Assembly: GCA_025174535.1 (NCBI GenBank) | Contig: JALBUN010000001.1 | Location: 868,001-932,000, forward strand | Length of the DNA: 64,000 nt | Direction of reading: 5' to 3' | From: Cantharellus purpuraceus | Lineage: Eukaryota > Basidiomycota > Agaricomycetes > Cantharellales > Hydnaceae | Shown: positions 1-10,229 of the stretch, in pieces | Numbering within the stretch: position 1 is the stretch's first letter | Layout of the letters: each line of letters opens with the position of its first letter | Notes under the pieces: model-generated | The model's database searches: none | Told to the model about the DNA's origin: nothing | The model's input: the letters and a program-made list of their open reading frames with translations, nothing else | Translations under genes and position numbers: made by a program

Positions 1-249
1 TCCTTCCATCTCTGCTCCTCCTCCTCCTCCTTCTGTCTCCTCCTCCTCCTTCCATCTCTGCTCCTCCTGCTCCTCCTCCTTCCGTCTCTGCTCCTGCTCC
101 TGCTCCTTCCATCTCCGCTCCTGCTCCTCCTTCCGTCTCCGTTCCACTTCCTCCTCCTTCCGTCTCCGCTCCTCTTCCTCTTCCTTCCATCGGGCCAAGA
201 GCAACTGCTCGAGCTCGGCCACGCTCATGTTTGCCAAAGGATTTGACAT
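1..249 (-). pseudogene. G1 antisense accessory gene, N-terminal part (copy AO1), cut by window start
   Basis: On the minus strand an ATG at 249 opens a protein beginning MSNPLANMSVAELEQLLLAR and running into Glu/Arg/Trp/Lys-rich repeats of the KEEEEQRW type, encoded by tandem CTCCTCCTC-CTTCC units. This is the start of the same coiled-coil gene seen complete in other copies (4,630-6,898; 11,922-13,596; 36,016-38,552). The rest lies outside the window. A TATA box lies about 32-41 bases upstream of the ATG and a G1 LTR begins 139 bases upstream, the layout of every other copy. Function unknown; the predicted structure is a long acidic/basic coiled coil. Identification as part of element G1 rests on repetition of the whole arrangement. 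Confidence 0.75.
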
Positions 250-280
250 CATTGAGGATAAGACCTCAATCATGCCCCTA

Positions 281-290
281 CTTTTATATG
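281..290 (-). promoter_or_regulatory. TATA box of antisense gene AO1
   Basis: The minus strand reads CATATAAAAG about 32 bases before the predicted ATG. The same box at the same distance occurs before all five copies of this gene. Confidence 0.6.
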
Positions 291-387
291 TCTCCAGACT
301 CCCAGTATAACTCCAACTGTGCCCAACCATCTCACCTATTCAATCCATGGACATGAGACCTCGGGCTTGGCCTTAAATGGAGAATAC

Positions 388-902
388 TGTTATGACTATA
401 TTCATTAACACCCAGATCCCCGTCCGATCCACTCAGATCCCTGCGCATATGAAATCTATACTCTATTTGGAAATTGTCATGTCTCCATTTATCTGTCTGA
501 TTGTCACCGCTGATCTCGCCCATCCATCTCCAGTTCCAATTGATGTATCAGCATCACCATAGGAACCCGGACATCTGTCCCCATTGGACTCGGACATACT
601 CATGTAAGGCCATTGGCCTTGGAGACCCATCACTGGAGTAATTATCATTAGATTTCAAATATGTATTCAAGTTGCCTGACTGGGGACCTCATCCCCAGTT
701 TGAATATCGAATCACACCTAGTTCCTAAGTCTGATCCTAACTATCTAAGTCGTACTCTGTCTCCAAAATCTCAGACACTGGTATTAGTGAGGGCACAGCA
801 CATAAGCTGAAGCCAAGTCCGTTCCAACCCCCATGACATACCCTGACTCCCTCTCTGACTCCAACCCAACCTCCGACCCCCAATTGGACCTAGTGTGTAA
901 CA
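388..902 (+). repeat. LTR of Ty3/gypsy element G1
   Basis: The 515-bp repeat begins TGTTATGACTATATTC and ends GTGTGTAACA, with canonical TG...CA ends. It recurs at 7,038, 13,737, 15,618, 20,546, 38,676 (inverted) and elsewhere. It directly follows the antisense gene AO1, as a 3' LTR should. The next 36 bases (903-938) are a sliver of G1 gag (the AGACCAAGGTCCA stretch also at 29,828), so the sequence to the right is not the original flank and no matching TSD is seen. Confidence 0.85.
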
Positions 903-938
903 TCTGCTCAGACCAAGGTCCAAGAGCCAGATACCTTC
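903..938 (+). other. G1 gag sliver between LTR and LTR-B
   Basis: About 36 bases resemble the gag region near 29,820-29,860. They are stranded between a G1 LTR and LTR-B copy B1, while the far side of B1 is G1 integrase. Most of a G1 element is therefore missing here. Confidence 0.5.
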
Positions 939-3149
939 TGTTTTGGAACCTGCAAAATTATGGTGTTAGGGAGAACTCTAAATCACCACAATTCCATGAA
1001 TGAACAGCTGAGAAGAATATCAAACCCTGCTGCAGCACAACTCCAGAAAGGATTTAATGTTTGTACTTTGGTTACAATCCTTTGTATTGGTCAATGCAGA
1101 CTATATGCAGAAAAGTAATATGTTTCTTAGCAGCAAGAAATGAATAAGACTTCCAGAGTCTAGAGTTCACAGATGCTTAGGGGTCCAGATATATCAAATT
1201 GAGGGGAATGCACTTAGAGGCTAAAGGAAGTAGGTGGATGAATCCAACTGTCCAACCAGTGGCACTCTGAAGCAGGTAACAGCAATGTGTGAAGTAGTCT
1301 AGCAACTGCTTCACATGTGTTCAAGCTTCTAATGCTCTGCAAAGGCAGTACACACTAGTAACTTAAACAAGAGCACTAATGGCAGGACTATTGACAGACA
1401 ATCTCACCCTGTAGATTCGTAGTCATGTGAGGCAGATACTACACTCACGCCCAAAGCAGGAATATCACTACTTTGAGTGCAATCTGTTATTATAAATGAT
1501 GTGATTAATCGCCTTGCTGGGGTGTAGTGACGAGTAGAAGTCGAATAGAAAATGGAGCAGTAATGGGAACACAATGTATGTGCAGTAGTGTGAGAGTCAA
1601 GCTTGAATAGTATCTTTGTGTGAAGTTTGGAGTGATTTGGATAATTCCTCGTCTGGATACAAGCTAATTCACCAGGTAGCAGGAATAGGTGATTCGATTT
1701 CAAGTAAATGCTTAATAAAAATGCAGCCAGTGATTTTATGACTTCGTAATTCGAGATTCGCGTGCGATATGCAATATTCTAATAGAATATGCAAAAGCTA
1801 ATAGAAATACGTGTTCATTCTGGAGTTATTCCAGATATGAATAGATTCAGACACACAGACAGAATATGTGAGAGATAATTACTCTATCTTTTTAAGTGCA
1901 TTACAGACGTGATTTATATATGATACTAAGTCCTATGAATGAATGAAGTCACTCGTGAATGTCCTGAGTCAATGATGGGATGGATGATGAGATGATGTTG
2001 GGGGGGAGTGTCCATGATGATGAAATGATGAAAATAAAAGCAAAATATTGTCCAGGAAGTTCTGGAACTCACAGGGGCTTCTCCTGTTCCCTATTCCATT
2101 CCTGTAACCATCCTCCTTTACCCCCTTCGCCCCTCCAAACCTCCTGAGCCTCCTATATGCTCCTGTCCCCCTATCCCCTTTATCCCTCTTCTCCTATGAT
2201 TTCAGCTCTATTGCTCATGGAGTAAGTCCGAAGTGAGTTAGTGGACTTACTTCCCCAATAACACAATCAAGTACAGTTACACAACTGTAAAAGATCCTTG
2301 AACTGGTAATCAACAGTTACTGAGATATAGAGGATGACACTGTATGTCACTCTAGTCACACTGGTGTGCAGAAGATGGGTAGAATATGTTGCTATTTCAG
2401 AGGCAGAATGACCTCCTTATATATTGTATTTACAGGGGCTGAGTAATGCTTCTGGAATATTCTACCTATTAATAGATGGAAACTACTGGAAGGTAGCAGA
2501 AGGTGGAAGAAAGCGGTAGAATATTCCAAGCCAATCACAGGTTCTGATCACAGCACTAACACTGATCAGGAGCTGAATAATGGTTCTGGAAAGTTCTATC
2601 TAATAATAGAAGGAAACAGCTAGAATGTTATGGAAAGGGGTAGAATATTCCAAGGCAATCACCTGATCTGATCACCAATCACCTGCTCTGATCCCTGAAC
2701 TAGGCACTGATCAGGCAAAAAGAAGGGTATTCACCCTGTTTTCTGCACTGGTTTGCACAGCCATGGATAGGCACATCTCAGGTCAAGATCTCCATGGAAA
2801 ATTGTGCCCTGAGAGGCTGTGGTTGTCAAGTTACAGAATATTTATTGATCAGAGACATCTGAGCTTGAATTCAGGCCGAATGCCTGGTCCAAAGGTGGAG
2901 AGCTGGCTGTGGGAAGGTTTGTCGGTGCCTATGGGTCCACAACTGTAGCACAGCAGAATAAGAGCATTCTGGGCTGAGTTCTGCATGGAATATTCCTGAA
3001 AAAAATATGGAAAAATAGAGAATATTTGAATAAGTCCATTCCAGGTACAAGCAGCAAATATATGCTGATATTTAGGAATGGTAAAGTGAAGTATAGCACA
3101 TTGGTGCTGCATAAATAGGATTTGATAGGGAAAAGGTGGTTCCCATACA
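939..3149 (-). mobile_element. LTR-B copy B1 (solo-LTR-like), carrying a nested LTR-C
   Basis: The repeat starts TGTTTTGGAACCTGC and ends TTCCCATACA, matching the termini of the copies at 22,854, 33,836 and (inverted) 18,241. Removal of the nested insertion at 1,485-2,263 with its duplicated CAATC leaves about 1.43 kb, the length of other copies. A TATA-like CAATATATAAGGAGG on the minus strand sets the orientation. The flanks do not form a TSD (CCTTC left, GACTC right): the left flank is G1 gag and the right is G1 integrase. The copy is probably the product of recombination between two insertions. Short ORFs inside have no recognisable homology. Confidence 0.75.
1485..2263 (-). mobile_element. 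Solo LTR-C nested in LTR-B, TSD CAATC
   Basis: This 779-bp insertion starts TGTTATTATAAATG and ends CCCCAATAACA. It is flanked by CAATC at 1,480-1,484 and 2,264-2,268, and removing it restores the uninterrupted LTR-B sequence seen at 23,388-23,400. A diverged relative lies at 28,397-29,106 in the opposite orientation. They share the GGAATAACTCCAGAA block, TTATTAAGCATTTAC or TATTAAGCATTTAC, and the CAGCAAGGCGA end. No internal coding region is present, so it is a solo LTR. Confidence 0.85.
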
Positions 3150-4451
3150 GACTCCAACAGACTCCAACTCCAAGTTTTGCAGTATTATCATGATCACCCA
3201 ATTTCTGGCCATTTCAGACAAAACTGCACACAAGGGTTAATCCAATGGGACTATGTATGGCCAAAAATGCAAGAGTATATTCAACACTACTGTAACTCTT
3301 GTACCATGTGTATGTGCTCAAAATTGCAAAGGCACAAACCCTACAGAACACTTAAGCAACTTCTGGTTCCAGAGCAACCATGGAACTCCATCTCCATGGA
3401 TTTCATAGAGAAGCTCCCCCCATTGCTTGGATATGACACCATACTTGTGATTGTTGACAGGTTCACTAAACAGTCACTATTCATTCTGAGACACAACACC
3501 ATCACCTCCACCTTACTAGCTAAGTTGTTTGTTCTCCACATATTCTCTAAACATGGAGTCCCATCACATGTCACATCTGATCAGGGTTCGGAGTTTGTGT
3601 CCTCCTTCTTCCACACATTAGAAAAGGCCCTCAACATGAAGCTTCATTTCACCTCCAGATACCATCCTGAAGAAGATGGACAAATGGAATGAATGAATGA
3701 GTCCCTGGAACAATATCTCCGAGTCTATTGTAACTATCAATAAGACAACTGGGCTGATCTACTTCTGATCACAGAGTTTGCCTACAACAATGCCCCAAAC
3801 GTGACTACCAGCATTTCTCTGTTCTTTGCTAATAAAGGTTACCATCTGAACATCTCCGTCCACCCGGAGAAGGAACTCGCCTCCACCAAAGCCCACCAAT
3901 TTGTAACTGACCTCAACCAACTACACCAATATCTCTGAGAAACAATCTCTGAGGCCCAGAAACAATACCAAGTCTCAGTGGACCGATGCTGCATCCCTGC
4001 TCTGGACCTGTGAATCAGAGATAAAGTATTCATCAAGGCCGAACACTTCTGGACCACCCATCCATCAAAGAAACTCTCCAAGAAATACTTAGGTCCTTAT
4101 GAGGTCATTGCTCATGCAGGCAGCAGGTCCTTCACCCTCCGCCTCCCTGACCACTTCTGAGCAGTTCACCTGGTCTTCCATATATCAATGCTCAAACCTG
4201 CTACTACAAATGAGATTCCCAGTCGCACCCAATCTCCACCACCTCTGATCACCATTGAAGGAGATAATGAATATGAGATATCTGAGATTCTGGACTTGAA
4301 GATTGATTGTCGGTACAAGTGCAAGCTCCAGTACCTAGTCAAATGGACTGGATATGAAGGCACTGACAAAGAGTCCTCATGGATCTCCACATCTGAACTC
4401 AATCACGCATCCAGATCCATCTCTGATTTTCACTCTGCTTATCCAGATTAA
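3150..4451 (+). pseudogene. G1 pol 3' part: integrase and chromodomain (copy b)
   Basis: The open stretch 3,177-3,692 encodes a retroviral-type integrase: an HHCC zinc-binding N-terminus (HDHPISGH followed by CNSCTMC) and a DDE core with Asp in SMDFIEKLP, Asp in TSDQG and Glu in DGQME. A stop follows the DGQME motif and further stops break the C-terminus. At 4,188-4,451 an 87-codon stretch encodes a chromodomain (YLVKWTGYEG core, then SSW), which in chromoviruses steers integration to marked chromatin. The upstream pol, PR and gag are missing, replaced by LTR-B. The 178 bases to 4,630 are the convergent 3' spacer facing the antisense gene. Confidence 0.8.
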
Positions 4452-4629
4452 CCTGGTCCTCTTATGAATCTTTAAGTTCCATCACTGACTCCAATTCTAT
4501 TATTCCACATCATCATTTGTTACAATTCACAAAGAAAATTACAAGTCTACCCAACCTCCAAAAAATCTCACTTCAACCCATTTTTCTCCATTCCGAAGCA
4601 TTACAATCATTTTCATTTTCATTTTTTAA

Positions 4630-6898
4630 TTATACATTGTGCTTCCTTTTTCCCTTCCCCTTGTCTACCTCAGGCTCCATCTCTGACTCGTCGTCACTCT
4701 CCACATCCGATACCCAATCTTTCTCATCCCCCATGTCTGAATCCTCATCCAGGGGGGCCATGAACTTCCACAGTCGATGCAACTCAGCAGTCTGCCAACC
4801 ATCCAGAACCTCCTTCCATTTCATCGTCTTGACCAAATCAACTAACAACCCCTCCATTCACTAGAGGTGCTCTGACTGCAGGTTAACCAGCTGGATAAGC
4901 TGGCCCACAGTGCTGTTGGGCACAGAGACACACCCCATACCTGCACCAGTTGTCACTCCCTCCAATCCAACACTGCTACCTCCAGCTGCCACAGCACCCA
5001 TCTCTGTCCACCACTTTTTGGCTGGATGACCTTCCAATTCTTTCTCTGCCCCTCCTTGTACCACTAGTTGGGGCTTGATGCTCTAACTTTGGGGATTGAA
5101 CTTGCCATCAATCCTACATGCTCCTTTCCGACCCCAACAATGATCACAGAACTGAAGCTGGCAGGTTGGACCAGTGGGCCATACACACTCCATGCCCATG
5201 TCACAACACAAGTCACAAATTATGCTGGGACCGCTGAATGGCCCTGTTGGAGCCAGAGCCTTGGGTGGTCTGCTCCTTTTCAACACGGCCTCCAAGTGCT
5301 CCCTCTCCTCCTTGTCCTGCTGCTCCACTGCAGCCTTCTCCATCTCACACTTGTGAAGCTGAATTGCTGACCTAGCAACATGCAGCTCCTTCTTGCAAGT
5401 CGCCAATATGCGATTCTCTGCTTTATGCCATATGACCCTCTGATCTGCCTCCTGCTTCTCCATATTAGTGCTCAGGTATGCCTTCAATGAGAAAACCATG
5501 ACCTTGAGATTCTTCTTTGTGGTAGCAGCATATAGCTCCACGCGTTTGCGAGCTTCAACTGTGGCTACCCAGGCCATCTCCTTGTAATGATTCAAGATCA
5601 GATCAGGCTCCTTATCCGTCCCGACATCCACACCTGCCTGGGCTCCGCATTTGTGTCAAGCTCCATGTCTGCATTGGGATCCACCTCCGCTTCTGTCCTC
5701 TCCACCTCCACCACATCATCCTCTTCAGCTGCACCCGCCACAAATAACGGCCATGGTTGCAAATGCACCAGCAAGTCTACTGGTGGGGCAGTTGTCAGAC
5801 AGGTCAACTCTGTCCATGTGACCAAGATAATGGCGACCTCGGGGGTCCATGCCCATATTGGCACACTTGGACTCCCCAGGTGACTAGTCACTCCTGCCCT
5901 AGTCACCTCCTCCCCTACCTCCATGGTGGCCTCTAGCTCATGCGCCTGTTCCTCCACTTCCTTCAGCCTCACAGCCTCCATCATGGCTGCAAGCTCCTTG
6001 ACTTTGCATGCCCACTCTGCCTTTGCTTCTTCCTCCTTCCATTTCCTTTCTGCCTCCTTCACCTCTGTTAAGCTCTGGGACAACTCAGGGCTCAATGGGA
6101 AAGGGCCAGAGTTCAGCTGCTAGTAAAGAGGGAGATGGGACTTAACTGTTTCAGTTCAACTGGAGACAGAGTGGGAGCAATACTATTGAGTCAGATCAAG
6201 TGGACTTGGCTTCAACTTGTGTGTTGCACCCCCTCAGATTGTTGGTCCAATATTTTGGAGTTCAGAGTATGGAGTTGGATCAGGGATCCAGAGTTCAACT
6301 TGTCAAAAAGGTACTTGTCAAGAAGCTAGCAACCAAGAAGTTAACGGGGAAAATCTTGGTCAATATACGAACTACTGTAATAGACAGAGAGTAGCCCGCA
6401 TAAGTATGTGGAGAATTGAATGCTGAAACTAAAACAATAAAACAATAAGACAGATATGGAAAGGAGTTCAGAGTTTGGACCCAAGTCCAAACTGAGTCTA
6501 AACAATATAAAAGAAGGAGGTTTGTTGTAACCCATAAGAAACTACTTATAAAGAGAACAATAATGGAGTTTAGGGTTGACAGAGGTGGAGTTGACAGAGG
6601 TGGAGTTGACAGAGGTGGAGTTAATGGGGATGGAGATGAAGGAGATGGAGGTCTGGAGTTCAGACTTGGTGTTACAGGATGTAACAACCTCCCTCCATTT
6701 CTGTTCCTCCTCCTTCCATCTCCGTTCCGTCTCCTCCTCCTCCTTCTATCTCCATTCTGCTGCCTCCCCCTCCTCCTCCTTCTGTCTCCATTCCACCACC
6801 TCCTCCTTCCATCTCTGCTCCTCTTCTTCTTCCTTCTGTTGGGCCAGGAGCAACTGCTCGAGCTTGGCCACACTCATATTTGCAAAAGGGTTTGACAT
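4630..6898 (-). pseudogene. G1 antisense accessory gene (copy AO2), interrupted by LTR-E
   Basis: The gene reads right to left from an ATG at 6,898. It has an N-terminal Glu/Arg coiled-coil repeat region and then, after the LTR-E insertion (6,066-6,691), a second helical segment (KELAAMMEAVRLKEVEEQ). An acidic linker and a segment with YAATTKKNLKVMVFSLKAY follow, then a long basic/acidic helix, and a cysteine cluster CX2CX6CX12CX2CX6C near 5,110-5,216. The tail is acidic and ends KGKGKRKHNV with a stop at 4,630. Several frame breaks exist. It converges on the chromodomain of the same G1 copy. The C6 spacing matches fungal Zn2Cys6 clusters, but the residues between Cys2 and Cys3 are acidic rather than basic, so DNA binding is doubtful. 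Function unknown. Confidence 0.75.
6066..6686 (+). mobile_element. Solo LTR-E in antisense gene AO2, TSD ACCTC
   Basis: The 621-bp insertion starts TGTTAAGCTCTGG and ends GATGTAACA. It is flanked by ACCTC at 6,061-6,065 and 6,687-6,691. A TATA box (CAATATAAAAGAAGG) lies near 6,505. Near 6,576-6,621 a 15-bp unit GACAGAGGTGGAGTT is repeated three times. A truncated inverted copy is at 19,681-20,183. No coding capacity is recognised. Confidence 0.85.
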
Positions 6899-6928
6899 CA
6901 TTGAGGATAAGACCTCAACATGCCCCTC

Positions 6929-6938
6929 CTTTTATATG
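6929..6938 (-). promoter_or_regulatory. TATA box of antisense gene AO2
   Basis: The minus strand reads CATATAAAAG about 31 bases before the ATG at 6,898, in the same position as in the other copies. Confidence 0.6.
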
Positions 6939-7037
6939 TCTCCAGACCCCCAGTATAACTCCAACTGCACTCAACCGTCTCACCTATTCAATCCATGGAC
7001 ATGAGGCCTCAAGGGCTTGGCCTTAATGGAGAGATAC

Positions 7038-7347
7038 TGTTATGACTATATTCTTAATGCTCAGATCCCCATGCACATGAAATCTATACCCCATTTGGCA
7101 ACCATCACATCTCCATTTAGTCTGTCTGATTGTCATCATCAATCTCGCTCATCTGCCTCTGGTTCCAATTGATGCATCAGCATCACCATAGGAACCTGGA
7201 CACCCATCCCTGTTGGACTTGGACATATTCACGTAAGGCTGTCGGCCTCAGAGACCCATCACCAGAGTAATTATTATTAGATTTCAAATATGTATTTAAG
7301 TTGTCCGCCTGGGGACTTCATTCCCCAGTTTGAATATCGAATCACAC
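7038..7347 (+). repeat. G1 LTR, 3' truncated by LTR-D
   Basis: It begins TGTTATGACTATATTC directly after antisense gene AO2 and follows the G1 LTR sequence to GAATCACAC. There LTR-D starts with TGACAAGCCAGG. The break point in the LTR is the same as at 20,868. Confidence 0.8.
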
Positions 7348-7987
7348 TGACAAGCCAGGATGCATTGAGGATGTATATCGAACCATATTCTTTCATGATT
7401 CCATTGAACCATATACATTCCTCAGCATTTTGCCTCTATATTGTAACACGGATAGAAGAGTTGAATGTGAGGTAGAGTTTCAGTCGCCATTGCTGACCTA
7501 TCCTTCCACTTCAATCTGACTCAGGTTACATTGTGTCAGGCAAAGGGACTGAATATCCTTGGAATGGAATACCATATGGAGACAGATCACTAAGACAATA
7601 AGGAGTATTTGTTGTGGATGCTGACTGAAGTCCTCATGTGACTCAGGGTTGATTTACCTTCAGAGCTGTAGGGAAGAGTGTATTGGTGGACATTTCTATT
7701 GTTCTTTTATATGACTCACCCCTGTTTCATCTTTTAATTCATTCATACACAACTTACTCATCCTTGTTCTATTTTTGGTTCTTTTATTACTCATCACCTG
7801 CTATTCTTACAAAGATTGCCCCTATCTGTTGCTTCATTTCTCTATGATTTCCCCATTAGTAGTTCAACTTCACATGCTTTGTCAGCTGGCTTGATCAGCA
7901 TTTCTTGCATCATATCACATCATTTGCTCCTCATATTGTGTCATTGTGCCCTGGATATTTGTATATAAAAGGGTGCTAGTTTTCGCC
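7348..7987 (+). mobile_element. LTR-D copy D1, internally deleted, left arm of an inverted pair
   Basis: It starts TGACAAGCCAGGATG. Compared with the complete copies it lacks the block between TATCGAACC and ATATTCTTTCA, which removes the start of the small ORF. It reaches the TATA region (TTTGTATATAAAAGGG) at about 7,960. From 7,385 to 7,764 it is a near-perfect reverse complement of 7,988-8,367. Confidence 0.75.
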
Positions 7988-8367
7988 AGGATGAGTAAGT
8001 TGTGTATGAATGAATTAAAAGATGAAACAGGGGTGAGTCATATAAAAGAACAATAGAAATGTCCACCAATACACTCTTCCCTACAGCTCTGAAGGTAAAT
8101 CAACCCTGAGTCACATGAGGACTTCAGTCAGCATCCACAACAAATACTCCTTATTGTCTTAGTGATCTGTCTCCATATGGTATTCCATTCCAAGGATATT
8201 CAGTCCCTTTGCCTGACACAATGTAACCTGAGTCAGATTGAAGTGGGAGGATAGGTCGGCAATGGCGACTGAAACTCTACCTCATGTTCAACTCTTCTAT
8301 CCGTGTTACGATATAGAGGCAAAATGCTGAGGAATGTATATGGTTCAATGGAATTATGAAAGAATAT
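7385..8367. repeat. Long inverted repeat, two 380-bp arms with a 223-bp spacer
   Basis: Arms 7,385-7,764 and 7,988-8,367 are of equal length and nearly identical. They share private variants (for example AGAGTGTATTGGTGG, where other LTR-D copies have AGATGGTATTGGTGG), so the two arms derive from one copy. A transcript across it would fold into a long hairpin. Confidence 0.85.
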
Positions 8368-8768
8368 GGGATTGCCAATGGCATAAGAGAGACATGGTGG
8401 GGATCTTGGACTTTGAAAGAGTTTTGGAAGTATTTTGACATGTGGAGGTGGCTTAACATGCCTGTGGAGCTTGGCATATTTTTGATAGTCCTCCATGTCC
8501 AGAGACCAGTGTGACATATTATTAGAAGAGATGTTGGAGAGAGGAATAGAATTGGAAGCCATGTGAATGATGATGAAAGGATCAGTGTGAATAGAAGGCT
8601 GATAATGATTGATGGCAATGAAACATAAGTGACGATTGATGGCTTGAAATAGAGACTGAGGTGGAGAGGGAGTTGTGGCACTATTTAAAAGTTTGATAAA
8701 AAAGATGCTGGCAGAGTTTGACTGTCAAAGTGGTTTGATATATGTCCTTGATGTGTCCTGGCTTGTCA
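7988..8768 (-). mobile_element. LTR-D copy D2, right arm of the inverted pair
   Basis: This reverse-oriented LTR-D retains the 5' part of the repeat, including the small ORF, and ends at 8,768 with CTTGTCA (the complement of the TGACAAG start). The right flank is G1 gag. The 3' part of the LTR, including the TATA region, is absent because the copy is cut at the palindrome centre. Confidence 0.75.
8233..8562 (-). CDS. LTR-D small ORF, 109 aa (copy in D2)
   Basis: The ORF encodes a protein starting MASNSIPLSNISSNN, rich in Pro, Ser and Asn with central KPPPHVKILPKLFQ. I recognise no domain and predict no membrane segment. The same ORF is open in all four LTR-D copies that contain it (also 21,076, 40,425 and 49,347). 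The stop here is a TGA where D6 has CGA, so the ancestral protein was probably longer (144 codons in D6). Expression is unproven. Confidence 0.5.
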   Translation of the reverse strand: MASNSIPLSNISSNNMSHWSLDMEDYQKYAKLHRHVKPPPHVKILPKLFQSPRSPPCLSYAIGNPIFFHNSIEPYTFLSILPLYRNTDRRVEHEVEFQSPLPTYPPTSI

Positions 8769-10229
8769 CCACCCCAATGCTTTTACATCTGATCAGGTGA
8801 AGGTCACTTTCACCATGTCCTATCTCAAGGGCACTATGCTGGACTGCTTTGAGCCAGCACTCATGGCAACTCCACACCTCCACTTGGCCCTATCTACTCG
8901 CTATCCCAAAAAGAGCTACTGGCTCTCCAAACATTCATAGATGAGAACTTGGCCACAGGCTTCATCTGCCTATCCCTATCCCCCCATGGGGCTCCAGTCC
9001 TATTTGTCCACAAAAAGGATGGATCACTCTGCTTATGTGTCAGTTTCCATGGACTCAACAAAATCACCAAGAAAGACTGGTACCCAATACCCCATACTGC
9101 AGACCTGCTCAAGAGTCCACACAAAGCTAAGACCTATTCCAAAATAGATCTCTGACATGCCTATCATCTAGTCCATATCCAAGAAGGCAACAAGTGGAAA
9201 ATGACTTTCTGCACTCAATATGGATCTTTCAAATGGTGTGTCATGCCCTTCAGACTAACCAATGCTTCAGCCACCTTCCAACGGTTCACAAATGATACCT
9301 TTGCTGATCTCCTCGATGTTACCATCCTCATTTACTTAGATGACATTTTGGTATTTTCAGATAATGAAGACAAACATCAGACACATGTCCAAAAGGTACT
9401 CCAACGTCTCCGCTGACATGGCCTCTTCACCTGCACCGACAAGGGCAAATTCCACTCTGACTCCATCAAGTATCTAGGCTATATTCTCTCCCCTGCAGGA
9501 TTGACAATGTCTGATGACAAGGTCAAACCCATACAGGAATGGCTGGAACCGCAGAAAATCAAAGACATACAGTCCTTCCTAGGGTTTGCCAACTTCTACC
9601 AACACTTCACCCACAACTACTCTGATATTATTGTTCCACTCACCTGGCTTACTAGGAAGGGTATCCAATGGAATTTCACTGATGAATGTAGACAGAGCTT
9701 TGAGACTTTGAAAAAGGCCTTTACCTCCACTCCAATACTGACTCATTGGGTTTCAGATGTTCCTATCCTATTAGAGACTGATGCCTCTGACTATGCACTC
9801 ACCATGATCCTGTCCATAATCTCTCTGCATGACGGACAAGTCCATCCAATCACTTTTCACTCATGTACCTTTATGCCTCCCAAGCTGAATTATGACGTCC
9901 ATGACAAAGAGCTCCTTGCCATATATGAAGCTTTCCAGATATGGAGACACTACCTTGAAGGCCCCTCTGATCTGGTTGATGTCATAACAGACCACAAGAA
10001 CTTGGAATACTTCTCCACAACAAAACTCCTCACCTGGAGACAAGTCTGGTGGTCTGAGTACCTTTCTCAGTTCAACCTTGTTATCTGCTTCCGTCCTGGT
10101 CAACTTGGAGGAAAGCCCAACATGTTAACTAGATGCTGGGACAACTACCCTAAAGAAGGGAGTAGCAACTATGCCACTGTAAACCCACACAACTTTCACC
10201 CTGTGTTCACTAACGAGCAGCTGGCATGA
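8769..10229 (+). pseudogene. G1 gag sliver, RT and RNase H (copy c)
   Basis: 8,769-8,870 matches gag (the MSYLKGT...LDCFEPALM region), then jumps to the sequence just before RT. The RT contains [30 protein letters not shown] and the catalytic YLDD (in LIYLDDILVFSD, about 9,330). The stretch 9,501-10,229 is open and covers the RT thumb (FLGFANFYQHF) and a Ty3-type RNase H with LLETDASDYAL and the ITDHKNLEYFS motif. In-frame stops occur at Arg positions, for example in DL-stop-HAY near 9,153. Protease and most of gag are deleted. It continues into the integrase block. Confidence 0.85.

Noticed and set aside
1404..1703. 99-codon ORF on the minus strand
   Set aside because: It lies across the LTR-C/LTR-B junction and has no counterpart in the related LTR-C at 28,397-29,106.
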